Part shown: in pieces, positions 22,041-33,110 of the stretch
How positions within the stretch are numbered: the first letter of the stretch is position 1
How the letters are laid out: each line of letters begins with the position of its first letter
Origin: Byssothecium circinans
Taxonomy: Eukaryota; Ascomycota; Dothideomycetes; Pleosporales; Massarinaceae
Length of the DNA: 55,703 nt
Assembly (NCBI GenBank): GCA_010015675.1
Contig: ML976980.1
Location: 935,244-990,946 of the forward strand
Direction: 5' to 3'
Position numbers and translations under genes: made by a program
The notes under the pieces: model-generated
What the model saw: the letters and a program-made list of their open reading frames with translations, nothing else
What the model was told of the DNA's origin: nothing
Database searches by the model: none

Positions 22041-23297
22041 ATGGAGCGCAGCGACGAGCCGTCAGCCTCCCAGGTGCATGCAGCGACTAATCCGACAGAC
22101 TCATCTCGCCTGGAAGCGGAGTCGCTTAGCAACATGCCCCTGTCACCATCCAAAACAGACACCGACACAGACACAGAGATGGACTACGACGGTCAGCCTG
22201 TGGACTCTGGTGTCGATGCGGGTTCATCTACCAGTTTCGACCAGGAAAACTACGGCAATCACGTTATCCAGGTGCAAGAAGACGACGACTCATCGTTCGC
22301 CGATGAAGGGTAATCCTGGCTTGGCCCCGCGTACTTGTCCATACTCACCGCGTGCAGCTACGATGGCTCAGACGCCTCTTCTTTCCTATCTTCGATTTTG
22401 TCTGAAGTGCGACGGGGTGTTGAGGTCGCAGGCCGGATATATCCCTCCTACGGCAAACACGAATATGGCATGCCGATGGATGAGAAAGAGCTCGACCGAA
22501 ACGACCTCCAGCACCACAAATACACCCTCCTTCTTGCCGACAAACTCTACATCGCACCTATTCCTGATACCCGACTCCACGGCTCAAACGCACGCGTGCT
22601 GGACCTAGGAACCGGAACCGGCATCTGGGCCATGGACATGGCCGACAAGTTCCCCAGCGCAGAGGTCATCGGCGTCGACATCGCGCCAACCCAACCCTCC
22701 TTCGTCCCGCCAAACTGCATCTTCGAGATCGACGACGTGGAGGAAGACTGGCCTTATCGGCCCGCCCATTTCGACTTCATCCATGGTCGCGACCTCATGA
22801 CGGCGGTACGGGACTGGCCGCGGTTAATATCCCAAGCATACACGCACCTCAAACCAGGCGGCTGGATCCAACTCGCTAGCACAATCCCCGAGGTAAATTC
22901 CGACGACAACACCATCCCGCCCAACAGCGGCTACGTGGAAGCTAGCCGGTTATACTTCGAAATGGCAGAGAAGATGGGCGCGCCCCTCAGCGCTCCACGC
23001 AGCTGGAGTGAGCAGATGTGCAACTCCGGCTTCACGAACGTCCAGGATGTGGTGTACAAGCTTCCCATGGGGACATGGCCGCGCTCCAAGAGGCTCAGGA
23101 CCGTAGGGAAGCTGGAACAGTTAATGATCTCGAACGGAGGCTTTGAAGCGTATATGCTAAGGGGGTATACGCAGATTCTGAAAGGGAGGCCGGAGGCCTT
23201 ACAAGTGATCCTCGCCTTGGCAAGAAACGAAGTCAAGGATCCGAATGTACATACCAATGTACAATTCCACATCACGTATGGGCAGAAGCCGGAATAG
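22041..23297 (+). CDS. LaeA/UMTA-like SAM-dependent methyltransferase
   Basis: There are two exons, 22041-22309 and 22358-23297 (48-nt intron, donor GTAATC, acceptor CAG), giving 402 residues. The N-terminal 95 residues are acidic and Ser/Asp-rich with no domain. From GYDGSDASSFLSSIL the sequence follows the fungal TAM-domain/LaeA-like pattern: YGMPMDEKELDRNDLQHHKY, SAM motif VLDLGTGTGIWAMDMADKFP, GVDIAPTQPSFVPPNC, FDFIHGRDLM and LKPGGWIQLAS. Members of this family include the nuclear global regulator LaeA and many cluster-associated methyltransferases. The sequence alone does not tell which this is. The divergent O-methyltransferase neighbour suggests a metabolic-cluster role. Confidence 0.9.
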
Positions 23298-24135
23298 ATG
23301 GCGGATATCGGTCTGGCGGTGCTGGTTCGGCTCATGTTACGTGCCTGGGGAGGCTTTCTTTGCGCGGGGGGTCGTTTGCAAACGTTACAATCGCAGCGTT
23401 ATGATTCCTTTATTTTTGCTTTATCTTTCGCATTTTAGTTGGAACATGCATCGCATTACCTCGGGGTTTGTCTGAAAGAAATCAGGAAAGGTGGGGAATT
23501 CTGTGGGATCATGGCGTATTCACCTAATGGCAAAAGACCTAGATATGGTGTATTCTCCCAAAGTATACCTTAACCACTCATGTACCCTTTAAGAACTAGA
23601 GAGTATTATATGCCTGCGCCTACATATATCTGCTTAGGTGTAAGGGTTACTATACACGATAAGTTCTACGCGAGAACAAAGAGTTGGCAGTACCTAGGTA
23701 CTATCTGTGGAACCTGACCGCCGCGAGAAGCCGACGCTCATGTTCACGTAGCTTATTGTGTAAGCAAACATTCTTGAATCAAAAGTAAATTTTAGTCGAG
23801 TTTGTCTCAGCGGCCTCATTGAGAAGGAATGACGAACTACGACACTTCGCTTCTTCTTCTATTTCGTTTTCGCGCCGATTGAACCACAGACCCGTGCCGT
23901 CATTGCGATAAGGGATATTATACTCACAAGTCAAAAGAACCCTTTCGAGTCACCGGAGGCTTGCAAGTGCTTTCCTTATTCTGTAACCAGTGCGTCCCAT
24001 AGGTCCAACTTTTTAGATGATCTCAAAATCCGTATATATACATAATATATACATAGCTCCTTCCCCCCTCCTTTCCACCAGTTCTCTCGACCCCTCCCGA
24101 CCCCGCCCTCACTCTACCTCTCACCCACCCAACCC
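23298..24135. other. intergenic between convergent genes, no supported gene
   Basis: The stretch has TA-rich patches (24030-24055) and no open frame with recognisable content. Both flanking genes end here. Confidence 0.5.
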
Positions 24136-25153
24136 CTAAGCCGTCGCCCGCCACAACCCCCTAACCCTCTGCCCCCCAGCCACCAACCCACAAACGCCCA
24201 TAATCCCCAAATTCCACCCGGGCAACCCCTCAGGCGCCTTACTAAAATGCAACGCCATCGGAAACCACGCACACGCGATCATCAAATCATTCCACCACTT
24301 GCGATCGACCCTGGCATCCTCCTCGGCCTGGCCATACGCCAGCTCATGCCCCTGCTCCCTCAACATCCTGCGCGCTTCCCGCCGACGCCTCTCGAGCTGC
24401 GCCTCGCGCGCCAAGCGCAGGAAATCGCACGATATGCCGGCCAGCCACGCGCGATACGCGACGAGATAGACACGCGCGGTGCTGCCGTCGCCGCGGTTTA
24501 TCCGCGCGACGAAGGACGCGGGCACGGCGCCGCAGTCGGCTAGGAGGCAGATGTTTTCTAGCGCTTGGTAGAAGAGGTAACTACTCGCCTGCAGCGTCGC
24601 TATCCGGTGCAACACCTCGTCGTTTCCGGGCTTGGGGCCTTGGGCTAGTAATGTGCGGAGCCATGCGTAGAGAGGGAATGTGCCGAATAAGCGCAGGGTG
24701 GTGCGGCATTTCGAGAGCAGGAGGGCGAGGCCGGCGATGCCGGGGACGGCGGTGGGGTCGTGGATGAGTGTCTTGGTGAGCGGTTTTGGGGAGCGCAGGA
24801 GCAGTTTTGCGACGAGGGTGGCGGAGGCGAGGAGTTTGGGTTGCAGGTAGGCTATTATGTAGAGGATGTAGTTTAGGGTGGAGAGGGATGCGGAGAGGCC
24901 GCCTGGGGTGGAGAGAAGTCTGGGTGACGGTGGTTGGTGTTAGCTGCGCTGTGCGTGCTTGGGACAATTCCGCAGTTCTGGTAGGAAGGGGGAAGGCTCA
25001 CTTGTTCAGTCGCAAGATCAAGATATCGACTTTTTGCAGTGTCGATAGCGCGGGATGCGGTACTGCGACGCTCTTCCTCTTCGCGACGCGTTCGGAGGCT
25101 TTGTCGGCCGCTTGGGGGGTCGGCGCACCCGGCTTTGTGGTCTCGTCGGCCAT
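24136..25153 (-). CDS. PEX11-like peroxisomal membrane protein
   Basis: There are two exons, 25153-25002 and 24919-24136 (82-nt intron, donor GTGAGC, acceptor CAG), giving 311 residues. The start MADETTKPGAPTPQ is chosen over frames extending upstream because it follows a short Pro/Ala-rich leader. Recognisable PEX11-family features are HPALSTLQKVDILILRLNKL near the N-terminus, the hydrophobic stretch SLSTLNYILYIIAYLQPKLL, CRTTLRLFGTFPLYAWL, QASSYLFYQALENICLLADC, and a hydrophobic C-terminal segment WNLGIMGVCGLVAGGQRVRG. PEX11 proteins bend and divide peroxisomal membranes. The call rests on overall pattern, probably the PEX11C-type subgroup, without a unique motif. Confidence 0.72.
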
Positions 25154-26295
25154 TGTCGAGCTTCTTCTCCAACCGATCACCCGACGACGGTCGAGAGATT
25201 GGAATTGAGCTGCTGATGAGTGGATGAGCTCTCTGGTACGCTTCCCCAGATTACGGATGGGCAACGCCGGAGAGAGATGTCAGCCAGCTGCCATCCCGAG
25301 CTCGCCGCGGAACCGAGGCCAGGGCCGGGGAAGAGCGGTGGGATATGATTCGCTAGGATCGAACGACCCAGTACCCCTGAGAGATTATGTGAGCAGCTTA
25401 GAGTTGGAGATGTGTATCTTCGAGATGGGATTGTATAGGATATCTTTCTAGATGAGATGACTACCAGTATGCGTTACGTAGGCATTTAGCTGTATACCAC
25501 GAAATGAAAACTGGCAATTGCTTAAGTGCGGAGGTACAATGGACGATTTCTTTCAGGTGGATTGGGCGTCATCCTTTCTGTTGTTGTTTTGATCTGTTTG
25601 GGGGTCCCCTTCAACCTCCCATGTGCCGCACGCGGAATCTCCACCAGACCTCAAAACAACCACGTGGTTGTCGAAGTACCTACCAGAAAAGAAATTTCGG
25701 GATTTTACCTGTTACGCAAGTATCGCCCTTGCTCGAATATGCTGTAATAAAAATTCTTGTTTTAACTTTAATGCTAGTATAGAGGAAATTTTCCATTTGA
25801 TGTTTGCTGAGATCTCTCAGCCACTGAAATCAGCTAGGAGCGAACTACATATTGAATGACAGGAACAACAAAAAGACATGGCTTGAATATACTGGCACGA
25901 GTCCGCAGTTGGTTTGGCCGCGCGAATAGTGTCTTAGGCATTAATAAACGCTTTCACGCGCTTTCTAGAACCACAAAGCCTCAGACTCGGCCTAGCTAGC
26001 CAAAAACGGCCGTCAGTAAGGAATAGAGGATAGTGTCATAAGATGCTTGCGGCTTTGCTGCGGACAAAGCGGAAAGGAGTGACGCGGTGGGCTTCGAACA
26101 AAGCAACCGCAAATTTACGAAAACGGCAGTTCGAGACCGGAAGACATGACAAAGAGGAATTTCGGTTTATAGGTGCGGCTTTCTACTTCGTTACTTTTGA
26201 ACTGACTTACCTCTTGCCACTACCACACCGGAGCAGCAGAATCAGTACGGAAACCGTCGCCATAACTTCGAATGTTGACAAGCACGTTACCAATC
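25154..26295. other. intergenic, no supported gene
   Basis: This is upstream of two divergent genes (PEX11-like on minus, unknown protein on plus). It has only short open frames without family features. The 25940-26040 part is GC-mixed with no assigned element. Confidence 0.45.
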
Positions 26296-26886
26296 ATGTC
26301 TCAACCTCACAACTTCCGGGTATCGCGTACAATCCAGCAGCTCCTTTCACTAAAGAACGAGCCTTACAAAGTCGGTCTCGCGTGCGGAGAACTCCTCCAT
26401 GCTGTCCCAACTCTGGTAGCGTACCACATGGACGAAGCGTACGATTTCAAAAACAACCCGTCTAGAGTCAAAGCTTCGATCGACCCAGCGGAGTTTGCTT
26501 CCGCTGTAGACGCTCTGCTTCAACACCTCCGCCGCACCGATGGTCATGTCGGGAAGTTCCCCGGTGCCCTGTCTGGCGATCAGAAAGAGCGAAAGCTGCG
26601 GCGGAAATATATGGAGCTGTATACTTCGCAGGTCGAAAAGGCTGTCAAGACGGTTCTCAAAAAGGAGATGCGTGGTGTGTTTTTGGGATGGGATGGGCAA
26701 CAGACGGAGGGGTTCAACAAGGGCCTCGATAGGGCCTTGACGGGTGCGGCGTGGGCGAGGTATCCGAAAGAGAATGTGGTTCTCGCTACTGAAAAACAGG
26801 AGTGGAGCGAATGGCTGAGGAGTCAATGCGAGGCGTTGGGAATGGTAGAGGCGGCTGCTGATAGGAGGGTGCTGGGTGATTTGTAG
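26296..26886 (+). CDS. unknown protein, 196 residues
   Basis: This is a single exon from ATG at 26296 (MSQPHNFRVSRTIQQLLSLK). The frame extends a little upstream but this ATG has context ATCATGTC and begins the sequence-like part. The protein is soluble-looking and rich in helix-forming residues. Notable stretches are GLACGELLHAVPTLVAYHMD, a basic KERKLRRKYMELYTSQVEKA segment and GWDGQQTEGFNKGLDRALTG. No signal peptide or membrane segment is seen. I do not recognise a family. Codon use and composition match neighbouring real genes, and the opposite strand has no competing good frame. Confidence 0.65.
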   Translation: MSQPHNFRVSRTIQQLLSLKNEPYKVGLACGELLHAVPTLVAYHMDEAYDFKNNPSRVKASIDPAEFASAVDALLQHLRRTDGHVGKFPGALSGDQKERKLRRKYMELYTSQVEKAVKTVLKKEMRGVFLGWDGQQTEGFNKGLDRALTGAAWARYPKENVVLATEKQEWSEWLRSQCEALGMVEAAADRRVLGDL

Positions 26887-27955
26887 CCGTGCTTTGAAAG
26901 TCTGGATGTGGTTTGCGAGGCTGTGGCCTCCACTTTCGTTGTAGTACTACTCCACAAGCAATGCTATTTCTGTTGATGACAAAGTGAAAGCATGCCCTTG
27001 ACTGTTCGTTTTCTTATTTAAAGGGCTTAAAGCATTGTATGTGACGCTCAAGTGTGGGTAGAGAAGAGAATTGTTGAGGCGGAGGTCAGCCAGTCGGACT
27101 TCATCGTCCTTTCCGGTTTCGGTTAGCTTCTTCCCAAATGTCAACATCTCACTTCTAGATATTGATCGGACGTCACCGATCTTGACAACCCAATGGTCCT
27201 ACCTATTCTACTAACCTTTCATATGTGAATAATCTAAAGAGCTCATGTCCCACTTAACTAATGGACAAAAGTTGTTATGTCTTAAGCACTGCATCGACGA
27301 ACGAACACTGGCGAATCGGAATGCAGAGCCTGTTTTCTCATCCGAGAGTCTTATCATGGGTTTTGATTCAAGGTCGCGCTGCTTGGACGAAAGCACTGGC
27401 TTCTGATTTTACGTTATGCAATCGATATCGAAAAGGGTGTGGAGCTCGCCAAAGAAAAAAAAAGTCCAACAGAACTTCAACCCCTATAGAATCGTTCAAT
27501 TTATCATCGTACCATGGTAACCATGGATGGACGGCTTAATTCCAACAAAACTTTTCCTCCACATGTGAAGCTTTTGGAGTATTTAAAGAGTGGGATCCCC
27601 TCCCTCTCGCCTTGTCGCATACGCACATTGACTGACTCTCTGTTATTCCACACGACGCGTAAGACATACGGCGCAAAAGACCTTTCGACGCTCACGACTA
27701 TACTACGCTCAAAGACATACGATGCTCAAGACCAGACGACGCCCAACACCACATTTCCCGTGAATTCTCGGCATCCTCGAGTTTTCGAAACCTCCCGCGT
27801 TCAGCATTCCAGTGGTCTCCGTCGATCGAGCCCGATTCCACCACACAAGGGATCTGAATCAACTGCCGTCGCCGCCGCTACTCTACCGGGCACCTTCACC
27901 TGAATTTTACCCTCACCAAACACCACCGACAAACACCATCGCTTTCACTTGCAAG
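26887..27955. other. intergenic / 5' region of the RING gene, no supported gene
   Basis: The stretch from about 27500 to 27955 has CAC/CCAC-rich, pyrimidine-rich composition typical of a fungal 5' leader. A purine run occurs at 27455-27470. Open frames here lack domains. Confidence 0.45.
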
Positions 27956-29197
27956 ATGACGACCCGACAAGCCGAATACGTCCAATCTCACCTCGTTCCA
28001 GTCGCCAAGCCACCAAGTGATGCAGTTTGCTCGATCTGCCTGAACAAATGGCTGTCCTCAGAACTGTCAGCGGAAGAAGTAATCAAGACAAGATGTGGTC
28101 ACATGTTCCACAAGACGTGCTTGACCACTTGGCTCACCTCCACTTATCTCGTCGATGATGGAGAGTGGCAGGTCGAATGGACACACAACACGTGCCCTTA
28201 TTGCCGGGGCGTACTTTTCCATCCACCGGAGCCTTCGGCTTTCGAGTCAGATGAGGAGGAAGAGGCTGATGAGGATCACGACGCTGACGAAGAAGACAAC
28301 CACGGTCATAGATCGAACGACGACGCATCAGACGCGTCTGATAACGAAGAACCTCTCGACGAGCTTCCATCGTGGCGGGGATCCGCTGTCGACTATCTGC
28401 TGTATTCCTCGATAATCGCTCAACTGGAGGAATACGTCCACGCCGCCATCGAAACTTTCGATCTCGCCGAAGATCTCGAAAGCACCAACGGCACTCGATT
28501 TTCTAAAGTTCTGGGATGGATCTTCGACTACGCTGTTCGCGGGTACTACGACTTCGTCTGGGCCAACGTCGGCCCGGACCACGATATGAATATTGTGCGC
28601 CCCGCTCTTGAGATTCTGACGAGTCGCAGCCTGTTGCTGGTTTGTCTGAGACAAGGCATCGATATCAATCCTCAGAATTTCTTTGAGATGGCTGGCCAAG
28701 CTCGTACAAGCTATGAGGAACGGAATTGGACCCCGCTGGAACGGCGGCTGCTGACATATGGGACGTGGAGGTACAGTTTGAGGGAGCGGATGCTCTTTCC
28801 CGAACGGCACCGATACGACACCCCCATCGACTGCGCGGTCCAAGTCCGCGATGCGGATGGAAGCCTTAGATTTAGCGAAAACTTGATCCCGGACGGTGCC
28901 GTTCATTACGATTGGCCGTTGTGGTTGCCATACAGGGACATCAGTTGCTGGTGTGCGCATAATCGCGATACTGTCGGCTACTTTGATCCGGATGCGCTCC
29001 GCCCCGTGAGGGAACATTCCATGGAGCTGAGAATGGATTTCCCTGTGCGTTTGTTTAGCATTGAGCTGCGGAGGTCGGAATTTTCGAACTTAGTTCGCGT
29101 TATGGATGAAGATGGTTTGGAAATGGCGGTGACGTACACGTATGCGAATGCATTGGGAGCGCCAGAGAACTTCTTTGAGCCACGTTTGTTTGATTGA
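27956..29197 (+). CDS. RING-H2 finger protein, putative E3 ubiquitin ligase
   Basis: This is a single exon of 413 residues. ATG 27956 (MTTRQAEYVQ) is chosen because it directly precedes the domain and follows a leader-like region, although the frame is open upstream. The RING-H2 lies at residues 25-83, with Cys25, Cys28 (CSIC), Cys47, His49, His52 and Cys55 (RCGHMFHKTC), then Cys80 and Cys83 (CPYC). The loop between the second zinc-binding halves is long (24 residues). A strongly acidic low-complexity tract follows at about 98-130 (DEEEEADEDHDADEED). The remaining 280 residues have no domain I recognise. RING proteins usually recruit an E2 enzyme; the substrate here is unknown. Confidence 0.88.
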   Translation: MTTRQAEYVQSHLVPVAKPPSDAVCSICLNKWLSSELSAEEVIKTRCGHMFHKTCLTTWLTSTYLVDDGEWQVEWTHNTCPYCRGVLFHPPEPSAFESDEEEEADEDHDADEEDNHGHRSNDDASDASDNEEPLDELPSWRGSAVDYLLYSSIIAQLEEYVHAAIETFDLAEDLESTNGTRFSKVLGWIFDYAVRGYYDFVWANVGPDHDMNIVRPALEILTSRSLLLVCLRQGIDINPQNFFEMAGQARTSYEERNWTPLERRLLTYGTWRYSLRERMLFPERHRYDTPIDCAVQVRDADGSLRFSENLIPDGAVHYDWPLWLPYRDISCWCAHNRDTVGYFDPDALRPVREHSMELRMDFPVRLFSIELRRSEFSNLVRVMDEDGLEMAVTYTYANALGAPENFFEPRLFD

Positions 29198-29421
29198 ATG
29201 AGTAGTTGGATAGAATGTTGAAGTTTTTGGCATGGATGCTGGTGGTATTTGCTTGAAGGTTTCGCTTCGACGCTTTGAACTTGCCTTTAATAGAAATAAT
29301 GCTATTATGACTCCCAAATTCGTATTGATTTTCTTTCATGTACGGCTCTCTGCCTTGTCGTGAGTTCTTCACCGCATCAGTTTACCTCAGTGCATCAACT
29401 TGCTTTGGGAATCGTAACTAG
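29198..29421. other. 3' flank of the RING gene
   Basis: AT-biased sequence with no gene, probably the 3' untranslated region. Confidence 0.4.
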
Positions 29422-29645
29422 AGAACGTAGTCTGTATGAGTCAAGAGTTGAGAGTCATGTATGAGGTTGCTGCATGTCGGCGAAGCTAGTACGACGTGGA
29501 GTGCGGTAACCAACATAGGTCGGTCATACTAAAGAACGTCATTTGTATAAGTCAAGAGCGATGAGTCAATTATGCATGGAGTTGTTGCGCGTTGGCGAAG
29601 CAAGCACGGGCGTCAGGTGCGATGACCAACATAGGCCCGTCGTAC
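29422..29645. repeat. two-copy direct tandem repeat, unit about 111 bp
   Basis: The two copies begin AGAACGT at 29422 and 29533. They share TGTATRAGTCAAGAG, TGGCGAAGC or CGGCGAAGC, and CCAACATAGG at the same offsets. They differ at many positions, mostly transitions, so the duplication is old or RIP-affected. It is non-coding. Confidence 0.8.
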
Positions 29646-30408
29646 GAGCGTTGCACAATGATTACCTTTAGTTGTACCCTCAGCTTGACTTCCGATCACA
29701 GAATGTGACAACGAAATTCTGACGCTCTTCCACTTCTATGACTGGTTTCCCTGTGAGTTTGGATCTTTCAACGGAGAGGCGCACTTGCGCAATATGATTT
29801 CTAGGGATGTTTAGCGTTATATATCACCCATGCGAACGTTCATGTTGTTTGTGGACCCAACGGTGCGGCATGAGTCACGCCTGGTCTTATGATAAAAGTG
29901 GGACGCTGTAGATACCGTAAACCCTATCCCAGGGGAATACAGCGCCTAGTACTTCGCTTAGAACAGGAGCCCTTACGGTCTCAAGAGTGAGGCTAAGAAG
30001 CTTTGCTACATCCTACCAGCCTCTATTTAAGCATAGCTCGCGTGTGGCAACATCTATTGACTGACTGTAGTACACTCTCGCGGAAAGGTGCGTTCAGGGA
30101 ATAACCTAGGTATGGAACCCTATATTTTAGGCAGAGTACTACACCTTATATCTATCTTAGGCTAGCTTTATAAATAATTTTATCACACTTATATCCAAGG
30201 ACTTCCGTACCATAAAGGATTTAGGCATGATGTGTTAAATATTCAGCCCTTCGGGGCTAACAGCATCAGGCGACATGGGTTTTTTAATCTTTTCAGCTAG
30301 CTAAAAATTATGTCAACAACCTGTGACTCCTATGTTGATTAGGAGTCATAAGAAGCTGGAAGGAGTCATCAGAAAATAGTATTTAAGCTCACATCTCCAG
30401 CAAGTTAG
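29646..30408. other. intergenic, AT-rich, no supported gene
   Basis: Composition becomes AT-rich from about 30100. The motif GGAGTCAT or its complement recurs around 30325-30370. No domain-bearing frame is present. Confidence 0.4.
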
Positions 30409-30516
30409 TTGATCACTCCTTCAAAACGCAAAATAAAAATTTACCTTCCATATAATCAAACTGCAAGTCGCCAATTCCCCTTCCCTGAGCAAGCAACTAG
30501 TGAAATATACGTTTAT

Positions 30517-31083
30517 ATGTCCGAAGAAAAATGGCAGGAGCTGCGTCATCTTGCAGGCAAGGATGATCGCCCATTTAAAAATATAGCCCCATTCGGTCTT
30601 GCACACATGCAAGCAGCAGTAAAATATAAAAGGTGGATTCTTGACGGAAGCCACAAATGGGCGGTGCTGCGCAATTTGAAAAAGGAAATGGTCGCCAAAA
30701 ATCAAGATTTGCTTTTCAGTCAACCTGGAACTACCTTGGTTGTCGACAGTATTCTAGGCCAGCATATAATAAAGTTCAACTATGAACTCCCCTCCTTCTA
30801 CGTTGCGCGAAGAGATATATTCGATAAACATGAGAACCCTAAAATCAGCGAGGACCTTAAAATTGGCAACGAGCGTATCAGGGAGAGCGTCCACTATGCC
30901 GAAACCTTTATGGATAAAATTCAGGCATTCACTATTCTGGAGCTCAGTCTATACGATCTACCTCGCGAAACGAGAAGCAAAATCCACTTTCGAAATATTA
31001 TAGGGACTCCTTATAGATATATACTACTGATTACAAAATACTTATTAGGTCTAGAGAGAGATGTTTCAAGCTCTCTCTATTAA
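30517..31083 (+). CDS. unknown AT-rich ORF, possibly a decayed gene
   Basis: From ATG 30517 (MSEEKWQELRHLAGKDDRPF) the frame is open for 188 codons, and it is also open upstream to 30409 without an ATG, reading KIKIYLPYNQTASRQFPF. It looks protein-like: NIAPFGLAHMQAAVKYKRWI and DGSHKWAVLRNLKKEM are plausible helices. After the TAA at 31081 the same frame continues for about 33 codons (HAVNLQAFKFPDSCAPFPQR) before further stops, so the ORF may be the remnant of a longer gene. Base composition is markedly more AT-rich than surrounding genes. I do not recognise the family; transfer or RIP erosion could explain the composition. Confidence 0.45.
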   Translation: MSEEKWQELRHLAGKDDRPFKNIAPFGLAHMQAAVKYKRWILDGSHKWAVLRNLKKEMVAKNQDLLFSQPGTTLVVDSILGQHIIKFNYELPSFYVARRDIFDKHENPKISEDLKIGNERIRESVHYAETFMDKIQAFTILELSLYDLPRETRSKIHFRNIIGTPYRYILLITKYLLGLERDVSSSLY

Positions 31084-31522
31084 CATGCGGTAAACTTGCA
31101 AGCCTTCAAGTTTCCAGACTCATGCGCTCCATTTCCACAGCGGTGGCAGCACTTGCGTGCAAATATTCACAAAGGTACTTAGAACCAATGATAAAAGCCC
31201 CACAAGTCCTCCCTAAAGATATATTGCACACTCTGTGGGGATCTTATGGCCCACAGCGCCAAAGTAATATCAGGTCTTTAGCCGAAGCGAACAACCGGTG
31301 ATTCTCACCAACCAGCACTGTAACTGCCGACATGGTAGCTACAACAGTTAATATCGTTTTTGCCTGTATTAGGTTTCTACACATATCGAATTGGTGCTCC
31401 TAACCCCTCCGCACATGTGGGACTCATGCCGTAATGGAACCTCTATAAGGAAGTACATTTTTTCGTGTGACTGTTAAATTGTTTGAGTATCTCCACATAC
31501 TTCGTTGCAAGCAAGCTACAAC
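31084..31522. other. intergenic upstream of the DUF1996 gene
   Basis: No gene is seen beyond the short in-frame continuation of the previous ORF. The final 60 bp form the leader of the secreted protein gene. Confidence 0.4.
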
Positions 31523-32925
31523 ATGATTCTCGTAGGACTGTTATTTGCTGGGCTTTCCAGCGCCTTGCCTCAGGCGGGCGGCGGTGGCCAGAACACGATG
31601 TTGCGATTCGGATGCTCCCAAGTCGTCATCGACCGTATCGATCCTCTGGTGAACCCGGGGCTCGCTCCTTCGCCTCATATGCATCAGGTAAAAGCCAAAA
31701 CCCCATTCACAGCTCCCATTAACTTCGTGGCATAGGTCGTAGGAGGCAACGCCTTCAACGTAACAATGCAATCAACCGACGTCGCCAAACTCGCCGACTG
31801 CACAACCTGCAGCTATTCCGATGATGTAACTTTCTCGCACCCCAACCATTCTTCCCTCCAATCCTACTAACTAACCACAACTGCTACAGTTCTCTAACTA
31901 CTGGACGGCAAACCTCTACTTCAAAGCCCGCAACGGAACCTATAAGCGCGTCCCACAGGTCCCGAACCGCGACCTCTTCGGCGACAAATACACCAGCAAA
32001 ACGAAAGGCGGCTTCGTTGTCTACTACGTCTCTCCAGGAAAAGCTAAAGTCACGGCTTTCAAGCCCGGGTTCCGTATGCTGGTTGGCGATGCGAATAATC
32101 GCGTGAGCAAGAACTTGAAGAGCCAGACGTGCTTTAGATGTTATACAGGACCGAATTTTGGAGGCGATAATGCGGCGCCGTGCCAGGATGCGAAGTATGT
32201 TGTTCTCGTGGATGATGGGAGTTGGAGATGTGGGCTAATGTGTCACTGTGTAGGCTGGATACTGAGGGTCTCCCGAAGGCGGCTTGCCCGGGTGGTATTC
32301 GATCGAATATTTTGTATCCAACGTGAGTATCCTCGAACTTCGATTTGAAGGTTTTACTAACAAGTGAAAAGCTGTTGGGATGGTCAGAATCTCGACTCAC
32401 CCGACCACAAGGCGCATGTAGCCTATCCGAAGAATGGTCCAGCGCTCTTTACGGGTAACAGCGTAGGAGGAGACTGTCCCGCAACACACCCGATCAAGAT
32501 TCCACAGATAATGCTTGAAGTATGTATCTTACCTCGTTCTTTATCAATAACTTATTAATGGTCTTAGATCGTCTGGGATACCACCAAGTTCAACAACAAA
32601 GCCGAATGGCCTGCCGACGGTTCCCAACCCTTTGTGCTCAGCACGGGTGATAATACCGGTTTTGGACAGCATGGTGATTACGTGTTCGGATGGAAGGACG
32701 ATACGCTTCAGAAGGCTATGGATTCTGCGAAAGGGTGCATGGGCGCGAGTTGTGGTGGGCTAAAGGAACAGAAGCCTGATGCTGGGAATGCCTGCCAGGT
32801 TAAGCAGGTTGTGCATGAAGATACCGACGGCTGTAAGTTCCATAATACGTTACTTGGGCAGGCTATAGTGCTAACATTTTGCAGGGTTGACAGAGTTGCC
32901 TGGTATGGCTGGTATGCCGATGTAA
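31523..32925 (+). CDS. secreted DUF1996-domain protein
   Basis: There are seven exons: 31523-31687, 31736-31825, 31890-32194, 32254-32322, 32372-32519, 32568-32832 and 32885-32925, all introns 48-64 nt, giving 360 residues. A signal peptide is visible (MILVGLLFAGLSSALPQAGG). DUF1996 hallmarks are in order: DPLVNPGLAPSPHMHQVVGG, a Cys pair CTTCSYSDDFSNYW, VPNRDLFGDKY, TCFRCY, CPGGIRSNI, CWDGQNLDSPDHKAHVAYP and HPIKIPQIMLEIVWDT. The signal peptide plus conserved cysteines fit an extracellular fungal protein, possibly wall-associated. Biochemical function of the domain is not established. The last exon is only 13 codons and is supported by a GTAAGT donor and TTTTGCAG acceptor. Confidence 0.93.
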
Positions 32926-33110
32926 ATAAGGGTTAACTTTGCTTGGTGCGCTCTACCACACGCAACAGCATTTCGCCTTGATCAATAAGATATTGGTTGA
33001 TTAAATGTTCAATTAAGCAACATGTCTAGTAGAATTACATGTATCTCCAACAGGCAAAAAGAACTCCAGTGCAATGCAAATGAAGAAAGAACCCACTCAA
33101 AACCCACAAC

